A DNA stretch of 64,000 nucleotides, from NCBI GenBank assembly GCA_938006335.1, contig CALLMF010000044.1:1-64000 (forward strand), written 5' to 3'. This document shows, piece after piece, positions 44,957 to 56,545 of this stretch. Position numbers and translations under genes: made by a program. Source of the DNA: an uncultured Granulosicoccaceae bacterium (lineage in GTDB: Bacteria > Pseudomonadota > Gammaproteobacteria > Granulosicoccales > Granulosicoccaceae). Positions within the stretch are counted from its first letter, which is position 1. The number at the start of each line of letters is the position of its first letter. The notes beneath the pieces are model-generated. The model had not been told where the DNA came from and ran no database searches. It saw nothing but the letters and a program-made list of their open reading frames with translations.

Positions 44957-45262
44957 TCAGCCCTTCAATGTATCGAGATCGGCGACGTTGATGGTCGATC
45001 GGTTACGGAACAGCACCACCAGAATCGCAAGGCCGATGGCCGCCTCGGCGGCGGCCACGGTCAGGATGAAGAACACGAAGATCTGCCCCGCCGCATCATC
45101 CAGAAAATAGCTGAAGGCAACGAAGTTGATGTTGACCGAGAGCAGCATGAGTTCGATCGACATAAGCAGGATGATCACGTTCTTCCGGTTGAGGAAGATA
45201 CCGACCACGCTCATGCAGAACAGGATCGCTGCCAGCGTCAGGTAGTGCGACAAGCCAATCAC
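44957..45262 (-). CDS. nuoK: NADH-quinone oxidoreductase subunit K
   Basis: Three-helix membrane subunit of 101 residues. [21 protein letters not shown] contains the conserved membrane glutamate, and a second glutamate sits in [15 protein letters not shown]. The GTG start overlaps the nuoJ stop (GTGA). It couples quinone-site changes to the antiporter modules. Confidence 0.96.
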   Translation of the reverse strand: MIGLSHYLTLAAILFCMSVVGIFLNRKNVIILLMSIELMLLSVNINFVAFSYFLDDAAGQIFVFFILTVAAAEAAIGLAILVVLFRNRSTINVADLDTLKG

Positions 45263-45894
45263 GACTGACCTCCTTCAGGACGTGCAGTGTCGGCGCTGGC
45301 GTTGGGCGTGGTCACCATGCGGATGCGGTCAGCACGTTGAATGTCGATCTGTTGTGCGGGTCGCTGGTACTTGGTGTCCGGCCGACGGCGCATGGTGAGT
45401 GCAATGGCAGCCACGATGGCCACCAGCAGGATAATGGCCGCGATCTCGAACTGGAAAAGATAGTCGCGATACAACACGCGCCCCAGCATCTCGGTATTGC
45501 TGAAGTCGGCGTCCGTCATGCGCGGCGGCGGCGGAAAATCCGCGTCACGAAAGTAGCGCTGCGTGATCAGGAACACCATCTCGATCAGCATCACCACACC
45601 GACAAAGAGACCGACCGGCAGGTACTTCACGAATCCTTCCTTCAGAGGCACGACGTTCACGTCGAGCATCATCACCACGAACAGGAACAGCACCATGACC
45701 GCCCCCACGTACACCAGCACTAGGGTAATGGCGAGAAATTCCGCTTCCAGCAACATCCAGATGGCCGAACACGTGAAGAAGGTCAGGACCAGGAACAGGG
45801 CGGCAAACACCGGATTGTTCACGGTGATGACACGGAACGCACTGAACACGACAATCGCCGCGAACAGATAGAAAACAATGATCTCTAGGCTCAC
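45259..45894 (-). CDS. nuoJ: NADH-quinone oxidoreductase subunit J
   Basis: Membrane subunit of 211 residues, about five helices, with [19 protein letters not shown] as the conserved helix with the pi-bulge region. I start at the GTG at 45894 ([23 protein letters not shown]), preceded by TGAGGG, because the ORF-track N-terminus is nuoI shadow. The C-terminal extension after [16 protein letters not shown] is longer than in E. coli. Confidence 0.93.
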   Translation of the reverse strand: MSLEIIVFYLFAAIVVFSAFRVITVNNPVFAALFLVLTFFTCSAIWMLLEAEFLAITLVLVYVGAVMVLFLFVVMMLDVNVVPLKEGFVKYLPVGLFVGVVMLIEMVFLITQRYFRDADFPPPPRMTDADFSNTEMLGRVLYRDYLFQFEIAAIILLVAIVAAIALTMRRRPDTKYQRPAQQIDIQRADRIRMVTTPNASADTARPEGGQS

Positions 45895-45904
45895 GCGGCA
45901 ACCC

Positions 45905-46396
45905 TCAACGGAAGTCGGCGTCTGCAGCACGGTCAGCCGCAATCTGCTGCTCGTACTTATCGCCAATGGCAAGGAGCTTGTCCTTGGTCATGATCTGCTC
46001 ACCACGATTCTCGAAGTGGTACTCGAGAACGCGTGTTTCCACGATGGAGTCGACGGGACAGGCCTCCTCACAGAACCCGCAGTAGATGCACTTGAACAGA
46101 TCGATGTCGTAGCGCGTGGTGCGTCGCGTGCCATCAGCACGCTCCTCTGAATCAATGGTGATGGCAAGTGCCGGGCAAACCGCCTCACACAGCTTGCAGG
46201 CGATGCAACGCTCTTCCCCGTTGGGGTAGCGGCGCAAGGCGTGGAGACCTCGAAATCGGTGCGACTGCGGGGTCTTCTCCTCAGGGTAGTGGATCGTGCC
46301 ACCACGCTTGACGAAGTAACGCCCGGTCAGGGAAAGGCCTTTCAACAGCTCCCACAGCGTGAAGCTCTTGACGTATTTCGAGAGTTGTCCGGTCAT
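45905..46396 (-). CDS. nuoI: NADH-quinone oxidoreductase subunit I
   Basis: Ferredoxin-like subunit of 163 residues with two 4Fe-4S motifs, [16 protein letters not shown] and [16 protein letters not shown], carrying clusters N6a and N6b in the connection to the quinone site. The N-terminal amphipathic helix ([17 protein letters not shown]) anchors it to the membrane arm. It follows nuoH by about 33 bases. Confidence 0.97.
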   Translation of the reverse strand: MTGQLSKYVKSFTLWELLKGLSLTGRYFVKRGGTIHYPEEKTPQSHRFRGLHALRRYPNGEERCIACKLCEAVCPALAITIDSEERADGTRRTTRYDIDLFKCIYCGFCEEACPVDSIVETRVLEYHFENRGEQIMTKDKLLAIGDKYEQQIAADRAADADFR

Positions 46397-46429
46397 CGGA
46401 ATCTATGTCAAAGATGCAGGAGAGACGCG

Positions 46430-47443
46430 TCAGGCGCGCTGCTGGAACCAGGGTCCGATCTCGAACCAGATTGCGAATCCCACCACAGCGATCCATACAA
46501 TCGTTACCGGAATGAACACCTTCCAACCCAATCGCATGATCTGGTCATAGCGATATCGCGGGAAGGTGGCACGTAACCACAGAAACACGAACAACACGGC
46601 CGCGGTCTTGGCGAGGAACCACCAGATGCCATCACCGACGCCATCGATGGGACTCATCCAGCCGCCCAGAAACAGAATCGCCGTGAGCGCCGCGATCATG
46701 ATCATGTTGGCGTATTCGGCGAGGAAGAACAGCGCGAATGCCATGCCGGAGTAATCGACGTGGAAGCCCGCAACGATCTCGGACTCGCCCTCGGCGACAT
46801 CGAACGGGGCGCGGTTGGTTTCTGCAACACCGGAGATGAAGTACACCACCGCAAGCGGGAACAACGGCACAAAATACCAATGGAAGATGCCCCCGGACTG
46901 ACCACGTACGATGTCACCGAGATTCAGGGAGCCCGCGAGCATCAGCACGCCGATAAGGGCGAAGCCCATCGCGATTTCATAGGCCACGATTTGCGCCGCG
47001 GAGCGCATCGCACCGAGGAAGGCGTACTTCGAGTTTGATGCCCACCCGGCGATGATCACGCCGTATACACCCAGTGAGGTCATGGCGAGGACGTAGAGCA
47101 GCCCTGCATTGACATCAGCGATGGCACCGCCATCGAAGAAGGGAATCACAGCCCAGGCAGCCAGCGCTGGAGCCAGCGATAGCACCGGCGCTGTCAGGAA
47201 CAGGAAGCGCGAGGCATTGGTCGGTACGATGACTTCCTTGAGCAGCAGCTTGAATACATCGGCAAAAGGCTGCAGCAGTCCGAAGGGGCCCACTCGGTTG
47301 GGACCCACACGCGTTTGCATGGAGCCGATGACGCGACGTTCGGCGAGCGTCAGGTAGGCCACGGACAGGATCAGCGGCACGAGCACCACGACGATCTTCA
47401 AGAGCGTCGTGATCGTGTACATGAGGCTATCGAAAAAGCCCAT
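46430..47443 (-). CDS. nuoH: NADH-quinone oxidoreductase subunit H
   Basis: Membrane subunit of 337 residues forming part of the quinone cavity. Signatures are [37 protein letters not shown] and [27 protein letters not shown], the acidic loop of the E-channel. Its ATG overlaps the nuoG stop by one base (TGATG). Confidence 0.97.
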   Translation of the reverse strand: MGFFDSLMYTITTLLKIVVVLVPLILSVAYLTLAERRVIGSMQTRVGPNRVGPFGLLQPFADVFKLLLKEVIVPTNASRFLFLTAPVLSLAPALAAWAVIPFFDGGAIADVNAGLLYVLAMTSLGVYGVIIAGWASNSKYAFLGAMRSAAQIVAYEIAMGFALIGVLMLAGSLNLGDIVRGQSGGIFHWYFVPLFPLAVVYFISGVAETNRAPFDVAEGESEIVAGFHVDYSGMAFALFFLAEYANMIMIAALTAILFLGGWMSPIDGVGDGIWWFLAKTAAVLFVFLWLRATFPRYRYDQIMRLGWKVFIPVTIVWIAVVGFAIWFEIGPWFQQRA

Positions 47444-49863
47444 CAGACCGCCTCCGTCGCCACATGGGGTACGGAGGTCGTTGCTGGCTCTCCAGGTAGC
47501 TCACCACCCGCCTTGGCAGATACTTCACCAAACACCTCTCCAAGGGTTGCCGTGGCGTGCAAACCCGCCGGCACCCAAAGACAACCGTCGGGCAGTGAAT
47601 CATCGAGTTTTGCCGGCAAGACGCAGGACCGACCGCCTTGCTCAATCGTCAATGCCTCGCCTTCAGCCACCCCGAGAGCCGCAAGGCCAGAAGTATTCAC
47701 TGATGCGAATGCCTGCTTGCCATCAGTGGCTTTCTGCAACGGCATGGAACGACGCACGACGGGGTCGGTCCTGTAAATCGGTGTTTCGCCGCTGCGCAGC
47801 CAATCGGAACCGCTGGCTCCGCCAAAATCGTGTCGAGCCGAGCTGTCGACGAGGTTGTTGAGCTCGATACTGGTGCACGCCTGTTGCAACTCGCGGGTTA
47901 CTGCCTCGGGGCTATCGAAGCCGAAGCCGTCCAGCCCGAGGGCTTCGGCGAGTACGCGGAATACTTTCCAGCCAGGCCGTGCTTCGCCCGGGGGAGCCAC
48001 CACACCCTTGGCAGACTGCCACTGCCCTGCCGCATTGACCCAGGTACCGAAAGACTCGGTGAAAGCGGCAAGCGGCAGCACCACGTGCGCGGACTCGGCG
48101 AGTGTCGGAGACAGATAGGCGGACAATACGACGACACCTTCCGCGCCACGCAAGCTGTCGGCGGCTGCGGCGGGGTTTGCAGCATCGAAGTCGGGCTCTA
48201 CGTTGAGCAAGAGCAGACGCTTGGCGTTGCCCGCAAAGGCGGCTGCCGCGTCCATACCCGACGTATCGACCGACGCGCCTCCCGGGCCGCGGTGCGGGAC
48301 GGCGCCAGCCAGCCAGGCGCCAGCGGTATTGGCGCGCTCAGGTAACAGACACAAGGTGGCGTCGGTCGCGCGCGAAAGCTGGCGCGCGAGGTACAGCAGC
48401 GTTGAACGCGCAGGGTGAGCCGCAGCCAGGTTGCCGACCATGACGGCCGCGCGCTCGCCGTTCTTCAGATTTTCCGCGATTCGACGGTGCTGCACGGAAA
48501 CCTCGGCATTCGGTGCGTTGTCGAGCGCCGAAAGGTCTGCGCCAGCGGCAACCGCTACCGCGTGCAGCTGCTCGACCATGCGGTCGTGACGCACGGTGAT
48601 TTCCTCTGCCGCCTCGAAGTGCAAGGGCACGCGCTTCGGGTTGATCAGGCTGATGGCCGCACCGGCGAGCGCGCTCTTGCGCAAGCGCAGCGCTGCGATC
48701 GGTTGATCCTTGCGGATATTGGACCCGACAAGCAAGGCCGCGTTCAAGGTTTCCAGATCGTTGAGCTGCATGCCGAGCCAGGGCATCACCGGGTCGGCGT
48801 CGGGATGGCTGAAATCGCTCTGGCCGAGCCGATGGTCAATGTTGGCCGAACCAAGCCCGCGGGTCAGCTTCTGTGCGAGGTACAGCTCTTCCAGACTGCT
48901 GCTGGGAGACGCAAGTGTCGCGAGCTCCTGCTCCTTGCCCGGCGCGGAGCTGAGCAATGCTGCAGCACGAGCCAGAGCGCTGGACCAATCGGTCGGCACC
49001 AGCTTGTCGCCCTCGCGCACCAGTGGAGCCGTAAGGCGTTCCGCGTGCTTGAGACCCTGGTAGGAAAAGCGATCACGATCGCTGATCCAGACCTCGTTCA
49101 CCGACTCGTTCTCGCGCGGCACAACCTGATTGACCGTGTCGCCGTCCACGAACACCGAGATGTTGCTACCGACAGAGTCGTGCGGTGCGACAGATGGCAA
49201 TTGACGCAGCTCCCAGGCACGCGCGCTGTAGCGCGACGGACGCGCGGTCAAGGCGCCCACCGGGCAGATGTCGATGACGTTGCCGGAGACCTCTGAAACC
49301 ACCGACTTCTCGATGTAGGTGCCAATGCGCACGTTCTCGCCACGACCAGTCGCACCGAGCTCGCGGATACCGGCGATCTCCTCACCAAAACGCACACAAC
49401 GCGTGCAGTGAATGCAGCGCGTCATTTCCGTGGCGATCAACGGACCAATGTACTTGTCGAAGACCACGCGCTTGCCTTCGGTGTACTGCGAGGCACTTTG
49501 TCCGTAGCCCATGGCAACGTCCTGCAGCTCGCAGATACCGCCCTGATCGCAGATCGGGCAATCGAGCGGGTGGTTGATGAGCAGGAACTCCATGGTGCCC
49601 TGCTGAGCCTCGCGCGCCAGCGTGCTCTGCGTGTGCACAACCATGTCGGGCATGATCGGCGTGGCGCAGGCCGGCAGGGGCTTTGGCGCCTTTTCCACTT
49701 CCACCAGGCACATGCGGCAATTCGCCGCGACCGAAAGCTTCTTGTGATAGCAGAACCGCGGCACGTTGATACCGGCTGCGTCTGTCACCTCGATCAGCAT
49801 CTGCCCTTTCTTCGCAGGCAATGTGCGTCCGTCAACGGTGATGGTGACTGTGTCGTCGCTCAT
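47443..49863 (-). CDS. nuoG: NADH-quinone oxidoreductase subunit G
   Basis: Large iron-sulfur subunit of 806 residues. N-terminal ferredoxin domain with [20 protein letters not shown] (2Fe-2S N1b), then the His/Cys segment [15 protein letters not shown] and [10 protein letters not shown] (N5 and N4). After [26 protein letters not shown] the extra CxxC motif that binds N7 in E. coli is missing, as in mitochondria-like forms. The C-terminal molybdopterin-type domain is catalytically inactive in complex I. Its end has the beta-barrel part [23 protein letters not shown]. Confidence 0.96.
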   Translation of the reverse strand: MSDDTVTITVDGRTLPAKKGQMLIEVTDAAGINVPRFCYHKKLSVAANCRMCLVEVEKAPKPLPACATPIMPDMVVHTQSTLAREAQQGTMEFLLINHPLDCPICDQGGICELQDVAMGYGQSASQYTEGKRVVFDKYIGPLIATEMTRCIHCTRCVRFGEEIAGIRELGATGRGENVRIGTYIEKSVVSEVSGNVIDICPVGALTARPSRYSARAWELRQLPSVAPHDSVGSNISVFVDGDTVNQVVPRENESVNEVWISDRDRFSYQGLKHAERLTAPLVREGDKLVPTDWSSALARAAALLSSAPGKEQELATLASPSSSLEELYLAQKLTRGLGSANIDHRLGQSDFSHPDADPVMPWLGMQLNDLETLNAALLVGSNIRKDQPIAALRLRKSALAGAAISLINPKRVPLHFEAAEEITVRHDRMVEQLHAVAVAAGADLSALDNAPNAEVSVQHRRIAENLKNGERAAVMVGNLAAAHPARSTLLYLARQLSRATDATLCLLPERANTAGAWLAGAVPHRGPGGASVDTSGMDAAAAFAGNAKRLLLLNVEPDFDAANPAAAADSLRGAEGVVVLSAYLSPTLAESAHVVLPLAAFTESFGTWVNAAGQWQSAKGVVAPPGEARPGWKVFRVLAEALGLDGFGFDSPEAVTRELQQACTSIELNNLVDSSARHDFGGASGSDWLRSGETPIYRTDPVVRRSMPLQKATDGKQAFASVNTSGLAALGVAEGEALTIEQGGRSCVLPAKLDDSLPDGCLWVPAGLHATATLGEVFGEVSAKAGGELPGEPATTSVPHVATEAV

Positions 49864-49929
49864 GTAAGGCGGCTGTCTAGAGTGCGCGGGCGGCGCCAGT
49901 TTAAGAAAGGGAACAGCGTTGAAGCAGGC

Positions 49930-51267
49930 TCAGGCGGCCTGACCGAGTTTCTCGGCCACCAGGCTGCGCTTGTGCTCGATGTAGTACTCGAACTCGTGAC
50001 GGTAGTGCTTGACGAAACTCTGGACCGGCATGGCCGCCGCGTCGCCGAGCGCGCAGATCGTCCTGCCTGCGATCTTGCCGGCGACATCTTCCAGCTTTTC
50101 GATGTCTTCGGGGACACCCTTGCCTTCCACGATACGCGTAAGCATGCGATACAACCACCCCGTGCCCTCGCGGCACGGCGTGCACTGACCACAGCTCTCC
50201 GAGAAGTAGAAGCGCGAGATACGACGCAGCGCGTGCACCATGTCCGTGGTTTCGTTCATGACGATGACGGCACCGGAACCGAGCATGGAGCCACAGACCT
50301 TCGAGATTGAGTCGTAGTCCATGTTGGCCTGCATCATGATGTCGCCCGGCACCACAGGTACCGATGATCCTCCAGGGATTACTGCCTTGAGCGGTATGCC
50401 GTTTTTCATGCCGCCTGCAAGGTCGAGCAAGGTCGCGAACGGGGTCCCCAGATCGATCTCGAAATTACCGGGAGCGGCGACATGGCCGGACACGCTGAAA
50501 CACTTCTGGCCACCAGCGGTTTCCACACCCATGGACTTGAACCAGTCGGCGCCATTGCGAATGATGGCTGGCACTGATGAGACGCTTTCGGTGTTGTTGA
50601 TGGTGGTCGGCTTGCCGTACAGACCGTAGCCTGCCGGAAATGGCGGCTTGAAGCGCGGCTGGCCTTTCTTGCCCTCGAGAGATTCGAGAAGCGCGGTTTC
50701 CTCACCGCAGATATAGGCACCAGCGCCGAGCGTCGGGATGACTTCGATGTCGTGACCACTGCCCTTGATGTCCTTGCCCGCCCAACCGTTGGCGTACGCG
50801 TCTTTCACGGCCTGGCTGAAGCGCTGGTACACCTCGTCCATGAATTCGCCGCGCATGTAGTTGTAGGAGACACTGGCTCGAATCGCGTAGCTCCCGATCA
50901 GCATGCCCTCGACCAGGGCGTGCGGGTTGAAGCGCAACAGGTCGCGGTCCTTGCAGGTGCCCGGCTCGGACTCGTCGGAATTGACGACAAAGTAACTTTG
51001 CGCACCCGGCTCCTTCGGATCGGTCTTGGGCATGAAGCTCCACTTCAGACCAGTCGGGAAGCCTGCACCACCACGACCACGCAGTCCAGAGTCCTTGACG
51101 ATCTGCACCACGTCTTCGGGTGACAGTTTTTCGTCGAGGATCTTCTGCCAGGCGGTGTAGCCACCGATCTTCAGGTAGGTCTCGTAGCTCCACGGCTCGT
51201 CGTATTCGAGCGTGGTGTAACAAACCTGGTTCTGGCGCACGCCAGCGGTGTTTGCGGATGTGCTCAT
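49930..51267 (-). CDS. nuoF: NADH-quinone oxidoreductase subunit F
   Basis: NADH- and FMN-binding subunit of 445 residues. GLRGRGGAGFPTGLKWSFMPK is the NADH/FMN loop, AYICGEETALLESLEG the flavin region, and SESCGQCTPCREGTGWL binds cluster N3. It takes the hydride from NADH. It sits 66 bases before nuoG, a little further than the other gene pairs. Confidence 0.97.
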   Translation of the reverse strand: MSTSANTAGVRQNQVCYTTLEYDEPWSYETYLKIGGYTAWQKILDEKLSPEDVVQIVKDSGLRGRGGAGFPTGLKWSFMPKTDPKEPGAQSYFVVNSDESEPGTCKDRDLLRFNPHALVEGMLIGSYAIRASVSYNYMRGEFMDEVYQRFSQAVKDAYANGWAGKDIKGSGHDIEVIPTLGAGAYICGEETALLESLEGKKGQPRFKPPFPAGYGLYGKPTTINNTESVSSVPAIIRNGADWFKSMGVETAGGQKCFSVSGHVAAPGNFEIDLGTPFATLLDLAGGMKNGIPLKAVIPGGSSVPVVPGDIMMQANMDYDSISKVCGSMLGSGAVIVMNETTDMVHALRRISRFYFSESCGQCTPCREGTGWLYRMLTRIVEGKGVPEDIEKLEDVAGKIAGRTICALGDAAAMPVQSFVKHYRHEFEYYIEHKRSLVAEKLGQAA

Positions 51268-51342
51268 CGCGATGCGTCGCTACTGTGAGTTCGGTTGATC
51301 AAGAGCAGAAGTGATTTCACTTGCCGGCTTCGATGGGACGGG

Positions 51343-51864
51343 TCAATCGAGAGCATCAAGAATTTCGTCAACACGCTCCGGGGTGAGATCGGTGTGATAG
51401 ACGTGATTGACCTGCATCATCGGGCCACCGGCACAGGCCGCCAGGCACTCTTCCTCGACCTTGAGAAAAATACGTCCGTCCGGGGTGGACTCGCCAAGTT
51501 TGATACCGAACTTCTTCTCGCAATGCTCGACGATGGTGTCGGACCCCATCAGCATGCAGCTGATGTTGGTGCATATGGCAACGTTGTGTCGGCCGACCGG
51601 TTCGGTCTCGAACATGGAATAGAAGCTCGCCACTTCGTAGACCGCAATTGGCGCCATCTCGAGCTTGGCCGCCACCGCATCCATCAGCTCGGTCGAAAGC
51701 CAACCCTGGTTCTGATGCTGTGCGATCGAGAGCGCGGCAAGCACCGCACTCTGCTTCTGGTCGTCGGGGTAGCGCGTCATCCACTCGTCGATCTCGTGCA
51801 TCGAGTGCTCGTTAAGCACGTCAGCGGGGTTCGGCAACGTGACGTCTGACGGAGCGGCGCTCAT
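51343..51864 (-). CDS. nuoE: NADH-quinone oxidoreductase subunit E
   Basis: Thioredoxin-like 2Fe-2S subunit of 173 residues. The N1a ligands are in CTNISCML and [11 protein letters not shown]. The helical N-terminus reads [29 protein letters not shown]. The ATG overlaps the nuoD stop (ATGA). Confidence 0.96.
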   Translation of the reverse strand: MSAAPSDVTLPNPADVLNEHSMHEIDEWMTRYPDDQKQSAVLAALSIAQHQNQGWLSTELMDAVAAKLEMAPIAVYEVASFYSMFETEPVGRHNVAICTNISCMLMGSDTIVEHCEKKFGIKLGESTPDGRIFLKVEEECLAACAGGPMMQVNHVYHTDLTPERVDEILDALD

Positions 51865-53114
51865 CGGTCGATCTCCCCGAAAACGATGTCTTGCGTACCG
51901 ATGAGGGCAACGACATCGGACAGCATATGGCCTCGCGCCATCTCATCGAGGGCAGCGAGGTGCGGAAAGCCCGCGGCACGGACCTTCAGGCGATAGGGCT
52001 TGTTGGCACCATCGGATACCAGGTAACAACCGAATTCACCCTTGGGATGCTCAACGGCTGCATAGCTCTCCCCGGCAGGCAGACTGAAGCCCTCGGTAAA
52101 CAGCTTGAAGTGGTGGATCAGCGCCTCCATGTCGCCCTTCATTTCCGAGCGACGCGGTGGTGCGACCTTGTGATCCTCGGTGATCACCGGGCCCTTGTTG
52201 ACGCGCAACCAGTCGATGCACTGCTTGATGATGCGATTGGACTGCCGCATCTCCTCGATGCGAACCAGATAACGGTCGTAACTATCACCGTTCATTCCGA
52301 TCGGGATATCGAAATCGATCCGGTCATAGACCTCGTAGGGCTCGTTCTTGCGCAAGTCCCATTCGGTGTTGGAGCCGCGCAGCATGGGTCCGGTGAAGCC
52401 GAGCTGCAGTGCGCGCTCCGGCGTCACGACCCCGATACCTACCGTGCGCTGTTTCCAGATGCGATTGTCTGTCAGCAGGGTTTCGTATTCATCGACGCAG
52501 CGTGGAAAGCGATTGGCGAAGTCCTCGATGAAATCCAGCATCGAGCCATCGCGCGCTTCGTTCTGCTTCTTGACCTGCGCTGCCGAGCGGAAGCGGTTGG
52601 CTTCGTACTTCGGCATCTGATCCGGAAGATCGCGAGCAACACCGCCCGGCCGATAGTAGGTCGCGTGCAAGCGCGCACCGGAGACCGCCTCGTAGCAGTC
52701 CATCAGGTCTTCACGCTCACGGAAACAGTAGAGGAACATCGACATCGCACCGATATCCAGACCATGCGCTCCGAGCCACATGAGGTGGTTCAGGATGCGG
52801 GTGATCTCGTCGAACATCACGCGAATGTACTGCGCACGCTCCGGGACCTCGACGCCGAGTAGCTTCTCGATGGCCATGACGTAGCCGTGCTCGTTGCACA
52901 TCATCGACACATAGTCGAGTCGATCCATGTAACCGATGGTCTGGTTGTACGGCTTGGACTCGGCGAGTTTCTCGGTACCGCGGTGCAGCAAACCGATGTG
53001 CGGATCAGCACGCTCGACGACCTCGCCATCCATCTCCAGCACCAGGCGCAGCACGCCGTGCGCAGCCGGATGCTGAGGGCCGAAGTTAAGGGTGTAGTTG
53101 CGTATCTCTGGCAT
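51861..53114 (-). CDS. nuoD: NADH-quinone oxidoreductase subunit D
   Basis: 49-kDa-type subunit of 417 residues lining the quinone site, with [38 protein letters not shown] and the conserved tyrosine/histidine region. It is encoded separately from nuoC, unlike the fused nuoCD of E. coli. The C-terminus [12 protein letters not shown] is typical. Confidence 0.97.
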   Translation of the reverse strand: MPEIRNYTLNFGPQHPAAHGVLRLVLEMDGEVVERADPHIGLLHRGTEKLAESKPYNQTIGYMDRLDYVSMMCNEHGYVMAIEKLLGVEVPERAQYIRVMFDEITRILNHLMWLGAHGLDIGAMSMFLYCFREREDLMDCYEAVSGARLHATYYRPGGVARDLPDQMPKYEANRFRSAAQVKKQNEARDGSMLDFIEDFANRFPRCVDEYETLLTDNRIWKQRTVGIGVVTPERALQLGFTGPMLRGSNTEWDLRKNEPYEVYDRIDFDIPIGMNGDSYDRYLVRIEEMRQSNRIIKQCIDWLRVNKGPVITEDHKVAPPRRSEMKGDMEALIHHFKLFTEGFSLPAGESYAAVEHPKGEFGCYLVSDGANKPYRLKVRAAGFPHLAALDEMARGHMLSDVVALIGTQDIVFGEIDR

Positions 53115-53128
53115 GGCTGTGTCCTGGC

Positions 53129-53875
53129 TCAGGCCGCAGATTGGCCGGCTTGCGCCGCCGCTGCTGCTGCTTCGTCCTCGACCTCGCCGGAGACGTAACG
53201 GGCATCCTCGCGAATCACGCGCGGCACCAGCACGCGCGGCTCGATACTGACCGGCTCGTACACCACACGCCCCTTGACCGGGTCGTAGCGCATTTCCACA
53301 TTGCCGACGAGCGGGAAGTCCTTGCGGAACGGGTGCCCCACGAAACCATAATCGGTCAGGATACGACGTAGATCCGGGTGGCCTTCAAACAGGATGCCGA
53401 ACAGATCAAACGCTTCTCGCTCGTACCAGTCGGCATTCGCCCAGACGGTGGTGAGTGACGGCACTACCGGCAGACTGTCGTCCGGTGCCTCACAACGCAC
53501 CCGCAGGCGCACGCCATGGGTGATCGACAGCAGGTGCGAGACGACCACAAAGCGTGCCCGTCCGATATCGGGTAGCTCGAAATCGCTCCCGAAGCTCAAG
53601 CGCCCTACGGAGGTTGAATCCACCGCCCGACTGAAACTCGCAGCACCTGCGGTCGAGGTGTTCCACTCGTCCTGACCATAGGTGGCGTAGTCCACGCCGC
53701 AGAGGTCAGAGAGCTGCGTGAAGGCAAGGCTCGGGTCGTCACGCAGCGTGAGCGCAACGGACGGCAGGTCTGCCGGCGCAACCGTGATGGTGGCGAGATC
53801 GATGTCCTTGACGATGGACTCGTTGGCTGGAAAGGCCGCCTTGAGACTCGCCAGCATGTCGTCGAGACGGCTCAT
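53129..53875 (-). CDS. nuoC: NADH-quinone oxidoreductase subunit C
   Basis: 30-kDa-type subunit of 248 residues. I use the ATG at 53875, overlapping the nuoB stop (ATGA), and reject the longer ORF-track start. The signature ERE-x-DLFGI is visible ([40 protein letters not shown]). The C-terminus ends in a short alanine-rich tail. It binds NuoD and NuoB. Confidence 0.95.
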   Translation of the reverse strand: MSRLDDMLASLKAAFPANESIVKDIDLATITVAPADLPSVALTLRDDPSLAFTQLSDLCGVDYATYGQDEWNTSTAGAASFSRAVDSTSVGRLSFGSDFELPDIGRARFVVVSHLLSITHGVRLRVRCEAPDDSLPVVPSLTTVWANADWYEREAFDLFGILFEGHPDLRRILTDYGFVGHPFRKDFPLVGNVEMRYDPVKGRVVYEPVSIEPRVLVPRVIREDARYVSGEVEDEAAAAAAQAGQSAA

Positions 53876-54348
53876 CGGGCGATGGTGTCCGTGGTGCGGA
53901 TCTTCTTCTGCAATTGCATGATGCCGTACAGCAGCGCCTCGGCTGTGGGCGGACAACCCGGCACGTAGACATCGACCGGCACGATGCGGTCACAGCCACG
54001 AACAACCGCATAGGAGTAGTGGTAGTAGCCCCCTCCGTTGGCACAGGAACCCATGGAGATGACCCACTTGGGATCGGGCATCTGGTCGTACACCTTGCGG
54101 AGCGCAGGAGCCATCTTGTTGACCAGCGTTCCAGCCACGATCATCACATCACTTTGGCGCGGGCTCGGACGGAAGATGATGCCGAAACGATCAAGATCGT
54201 AGCGAGCGGCACCTGCGTGCATCATCTCTACCGCACAGCAGGCGAGACCAAAGGTCATCGGCCACATCGAACCGGTGCGTGCCCAGTTGATCAATTTGTC
54301 GGCCGAGGTCGTTACAAAACCTTCCTCGAGTACGCCTTCAATGCCCAT
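53872..54348 (-). CDS. nuoB: NADH-quinone oxidoreductase subunit B
   Basis: PSST-type subunit of 158 residues holding the terminal cluster N2. The tandem cysteines are in [15 protein letters not shown], and the other two are in [12 protein letters not shown] and [15 protein letters not shown]. It passes electrons to quinone at the NuoD interface. It lies 56 bases after nuoA. Confidence 0.97.
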   Translation of the reverse strand: MGIEGVLEEGFVTTSADKLINWARTGSMWPMTFGLACCAVEMMHAGAARYDLDRFGIIFRPSPRQSDVMIVAGTLVNKMAPALRKVYDQMPDPKWVISMGSCANGGGYYHYSYAVVRGCDRIVPVDVYVPGCPPTAEALLYGIMQLQKKIRTTDTIAR

Positions 54349-54404
54349 ATGTGCGTCTTGTGTCTGTGTACGGGACGTTTTACGTTGCGAGAGCCGTTAC
54401 AGGC

Positions 54405-54761
54405 TCACTCCCACTCGAGGGCGCCCTTCTTCCACTCGTAGATGAAGCCGATGACGAGAATGAACAGAAAGATCCCCATTGCGGCAAAGGCCGCACCCGA
54501 GATGCTGTCCAGAGTGACAGCCCAGGGAATGAGGAACGCGATCTCCAGGTCGAAAATGATGAACAGAATTGCCACCAGGTAGTACCGGACGTCGAACTTC
54601 ATGCGGGCGTCCTCAAATGCCTCGAACCCACACTCGTAGGGGGAGTTCTTTTCTCGCGACGGCTTGTGAGGGCCGATCACACGGCCCGCTGTCAACAGGA
54701 CGGCACCAAGGACCACGCCGATCAGCATGAACAATAGAACGGGAAAGTAATTCGCCAACAT
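54405..54761 (-). CDS. nuoA: NADH-quinone oxidoreductase subunit A
   Basis: Three-helix membrane subunit of 118 residues with [42 protein letters not shown], containing the loop cysteine and the conserved acidic residues. It is the first gene of the 14-gene operon. An extended -10 candidate lies about 110 bases upstream. Confidence 0.97.
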   Translation of the reverse strand: MLANYFPVLLFMLIGVVLGAVLLTAGRVIGPHKPSREKNSPYECGFEAFEDARMKFDVRYYLVAILFIIFDLEIAFLIPWAVTLDSISGAAFAAMGIFLFILVIGFIYEWKKGALEWE

Positions 54762-54871
54762 GTTTCGGAGGTGCCGTGAATGCGCTGAAGGTGGGCCCAG
54801 CAGGCTCGGAAGCGCAAGCCGGAAACCAACGTGAGGGACCCGCCCACGCGAGCCTCCCGAACAACTTGTTG

Positions 54872-54880
54872 ATTATCGCA
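54872..54880 (-). promoter_or_regulatory. Candidate extended -10 promoter of nuo operon
   Basis: Minus-strand TGCGATAAT (TG-n-GATAAT) lies in the 280-base gap between tRNA-Leu and nuoA. No good -35 is seen at the right distance, which is tolerated with an extended -10. The rest of the gap holds no supported gene. Confidence 0.35.
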
Positions 54881-55043
54881 GATAAGCGCGCGCATGCCAC
54901 CACCTCTTGCGACATACAGCGAGCACTGCAGGCACAGGTGTTTTCGCGGGAGGCACAGGCGCGCGACTGTCGTCGCAGGGTCACATGGCTGGCGGGCTGA
55001 GCGGCACGCGTTCACACCCGGATAAAGCGATAACCCTAAATGA

Positions 55044-55128
55044 TGGTGCCGTCGCCCGGACTCGAACCGGGACAGCTTTCGCCACTACCCCCTCAAGATA
55101 GCGTGTCTACCAATTCCACCACGACGGC
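55044..55128 (-). tRNA. tRNA-Leu (GAG anticodon)
   Basis: An 85-base class II tRNA with encoded CCA. The 5' end GCCGTCGTGGTGGAATTGGTAGACACGC pairs with CGACGGC at the 3' end. The anticodon loop reads TTGAGGG, giving GAG. The long variable arm fits leucine. Its position next to secG is the common gammaproteobacterial arrangement. Confidence 0.95.
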
Positions 55129-55172
55129 AGCCGTGTATCGGCGCGCTGCTGCGCCGAGCCCGCAAGAATAGC

Positions 55173-55197
55173 GGAAAAATCCCCGCTAGGGGTTATC
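55173..55197 (-). terminator. Terminator downstream of secG
   Basis: Minus-strand CCCC-TAGC-GGGG followed by ATTTTT, about 70 bases after the secG stop and before tRNA-Leu. The stem is short, so efficiency may be moderate. Confidence 0.55.
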
Positions 55198-55267
55198 GCG
55201 TCAGAGGGATTTACGCGACAGGAAAAACATGAGCGACGTACGTCGCCCGGTACACAGCCGGTAGCCC

Positions 55268-55666
55268 CTAGTTGGCGTCGCCGGCTGACTCGGGCGCTGC
55301 GGGAGCCGCAGGCGCGTCAACACTGATACTCGTCTCCTCACTATCGCTCAAACCGCCCGGCAGATCGTCGGTAACAGAGGCTGGAGACTGCTCGACGAGA
55401 CCCGGCACATCGGTAACGGAGCGAACCGAGGAATCTCGATGCGCCGCCATCCAGAACAGCAGCAAGCTGGTCAGAAAGAAGAGAAATGCCGCTACCGTGG
55501 TTGCCCGTGACAGGAATGAGCCGGCGCCACGCGCACCGAACACGGTGGCGGACGCACCGCTACCGAAAGCGGCACCTGCATCGGCGCCCTTGCCGTGTTG
55601 GATAAGGACCAGGCCGATGACGACCGCGGCGAGAATGACGTGGACGACGAGCGCGAGGGACTGCAT
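55268..55666 (-). CDS. secG: Preprotein translocase subunit SecG
   Basis: Auxiliary SecYEG subunit of 132 residues with two membrane segments (SLALVVHVILAAVVIGLVLIQ and ATTVAAFLFFLTSLLLFWM) separated by the family loop QHGKGADAGAAFGSGASATVFGARGAGSFLSR. The tail after residue 80 is acidic and alanine/proline-rich. It lies between tpiA and tRNA-Leu. Confidence 0.95.
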   Translation of the reverse strand: MQSLALVVHVILAAVVIGLVLIQHGKGADAGAAFGSGASATVFGARGAGSFLSRATTVAAFLFFLTSLLLFWMAAHRDSSVRSVTDVPGLVEQSPASVTDDLPGGLSDSEETSISVDAPAAPAAPESAGDAN

Positions 55667-55782
55667 GTATGAGTTACCAGGTCAGGATGACACCCGCGGT
55701 GCCAGCCCGGCATTATAGCCCGTGATGGCCGCACGCGCGACGCACGAATGCGACGAGCCGAAGGCCGCGAGTGCCAGTCAGC

Positions 55783-56541
55783 TCAGACCGTAGCCTGGCA
55801 GATACCCAGAAAGTCCTCGGCTACCAACGACGCGCCGCCAATCAGACCACCGTCGATGTCGGCCTGCGCCAGCAATTCTGCAGCGTTGCCGGGTTTCATG
55901 CTGCCTCCGTAGAGAATCAGCATGTCGCCAGCCGACCCTGCACCCGCAACCGCCAGCCACGCTCGAATCATGGCGTGTACGGCCTGCGCCTGGTCAGGCG
56001 ATGCCGTCAATCCCGTGCCAATTGCCCATACCGGCTCGTAGGCAACAACCAGCTTGTCCAGTGAGTCGGCACCGACGGCATCGCGTACGGCAGCAAGCTG
56101 CCGCGCGATGACCGTGTCGACGTCACCTGATTCTCGCTCCGCCTGAGTCTCACCCACGCAAACAATGGGTACCAGCCCTGCGTCAAGCGCCCCGAGGGTA
56201 CGCGCCCCCACATCGGCGTCAGACTCACCGAACAGGCTGCGGCGTTCGCTGTGACCGACGATGACATGACTGACACCGAGCTCTGCAAGCATGTGTGCAG
56301 ACACCTCTCCGGTGTACGCACCGCTGGCGGCCGCGGCCACATTCTGGGCGCCCACTTTCAGCCGGGTGCCTTCGACGGCTTTTGCAACCGCCTCGAGGTA
56401 CGGGAACGGCGGACACAACAGCACATCGCACCGCTCGCTGGTCGACATGCCCTGGGCGATGGCCTCGGCAAGCGCCACGCCAGTCTCGCGCGTGCCGTTG
56501 AGCTTCCAATTGCCGGCAATCAGTGAGCGACGATCAGACAT
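55783..56541 (-). CDS. tpiA: Triosephosphate isomerase
   Basis: TIM-barrel enzyme of 252 residues interconverting dihydroxyacetone phosphate and glyceraldehyde 3-phosphate. Start at the ATG at 56541 gives MSDRRSLIAGNWKLNG with the active-site Asn and Lys. The catalytic His is in VIVGHSERR and the Glu in VVAYEPVWAIGTG. ILYGGSMKPGNAAELL is the phosphate-binding end. It is 4 bases after glmM. Confidence 0.97.
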   Translation of the reverse strand: MSDRRSLIAGNWKLNGTRETGVALAEAIAQGMSTSERCDVLLCPPFPYLEAVAKAVEGTRLKVGAQNVAAAASGAYTGEVSAHMLAELGVSHVIVGHSERRSLFGESDADVGARTLGALDAGLVPIVCVGETQAERESGDVDTVIARQLAAVRDAVGADSLDKLVVAYEPVWAIGTGLTASPDQAQAVHAMIRAWLAVAGAGSAGDMLILYGGSMKPGNAAELLAQADIDGGLIGGASLVAEDFLGICQATV

Positions 56542-56545
56542 GGGA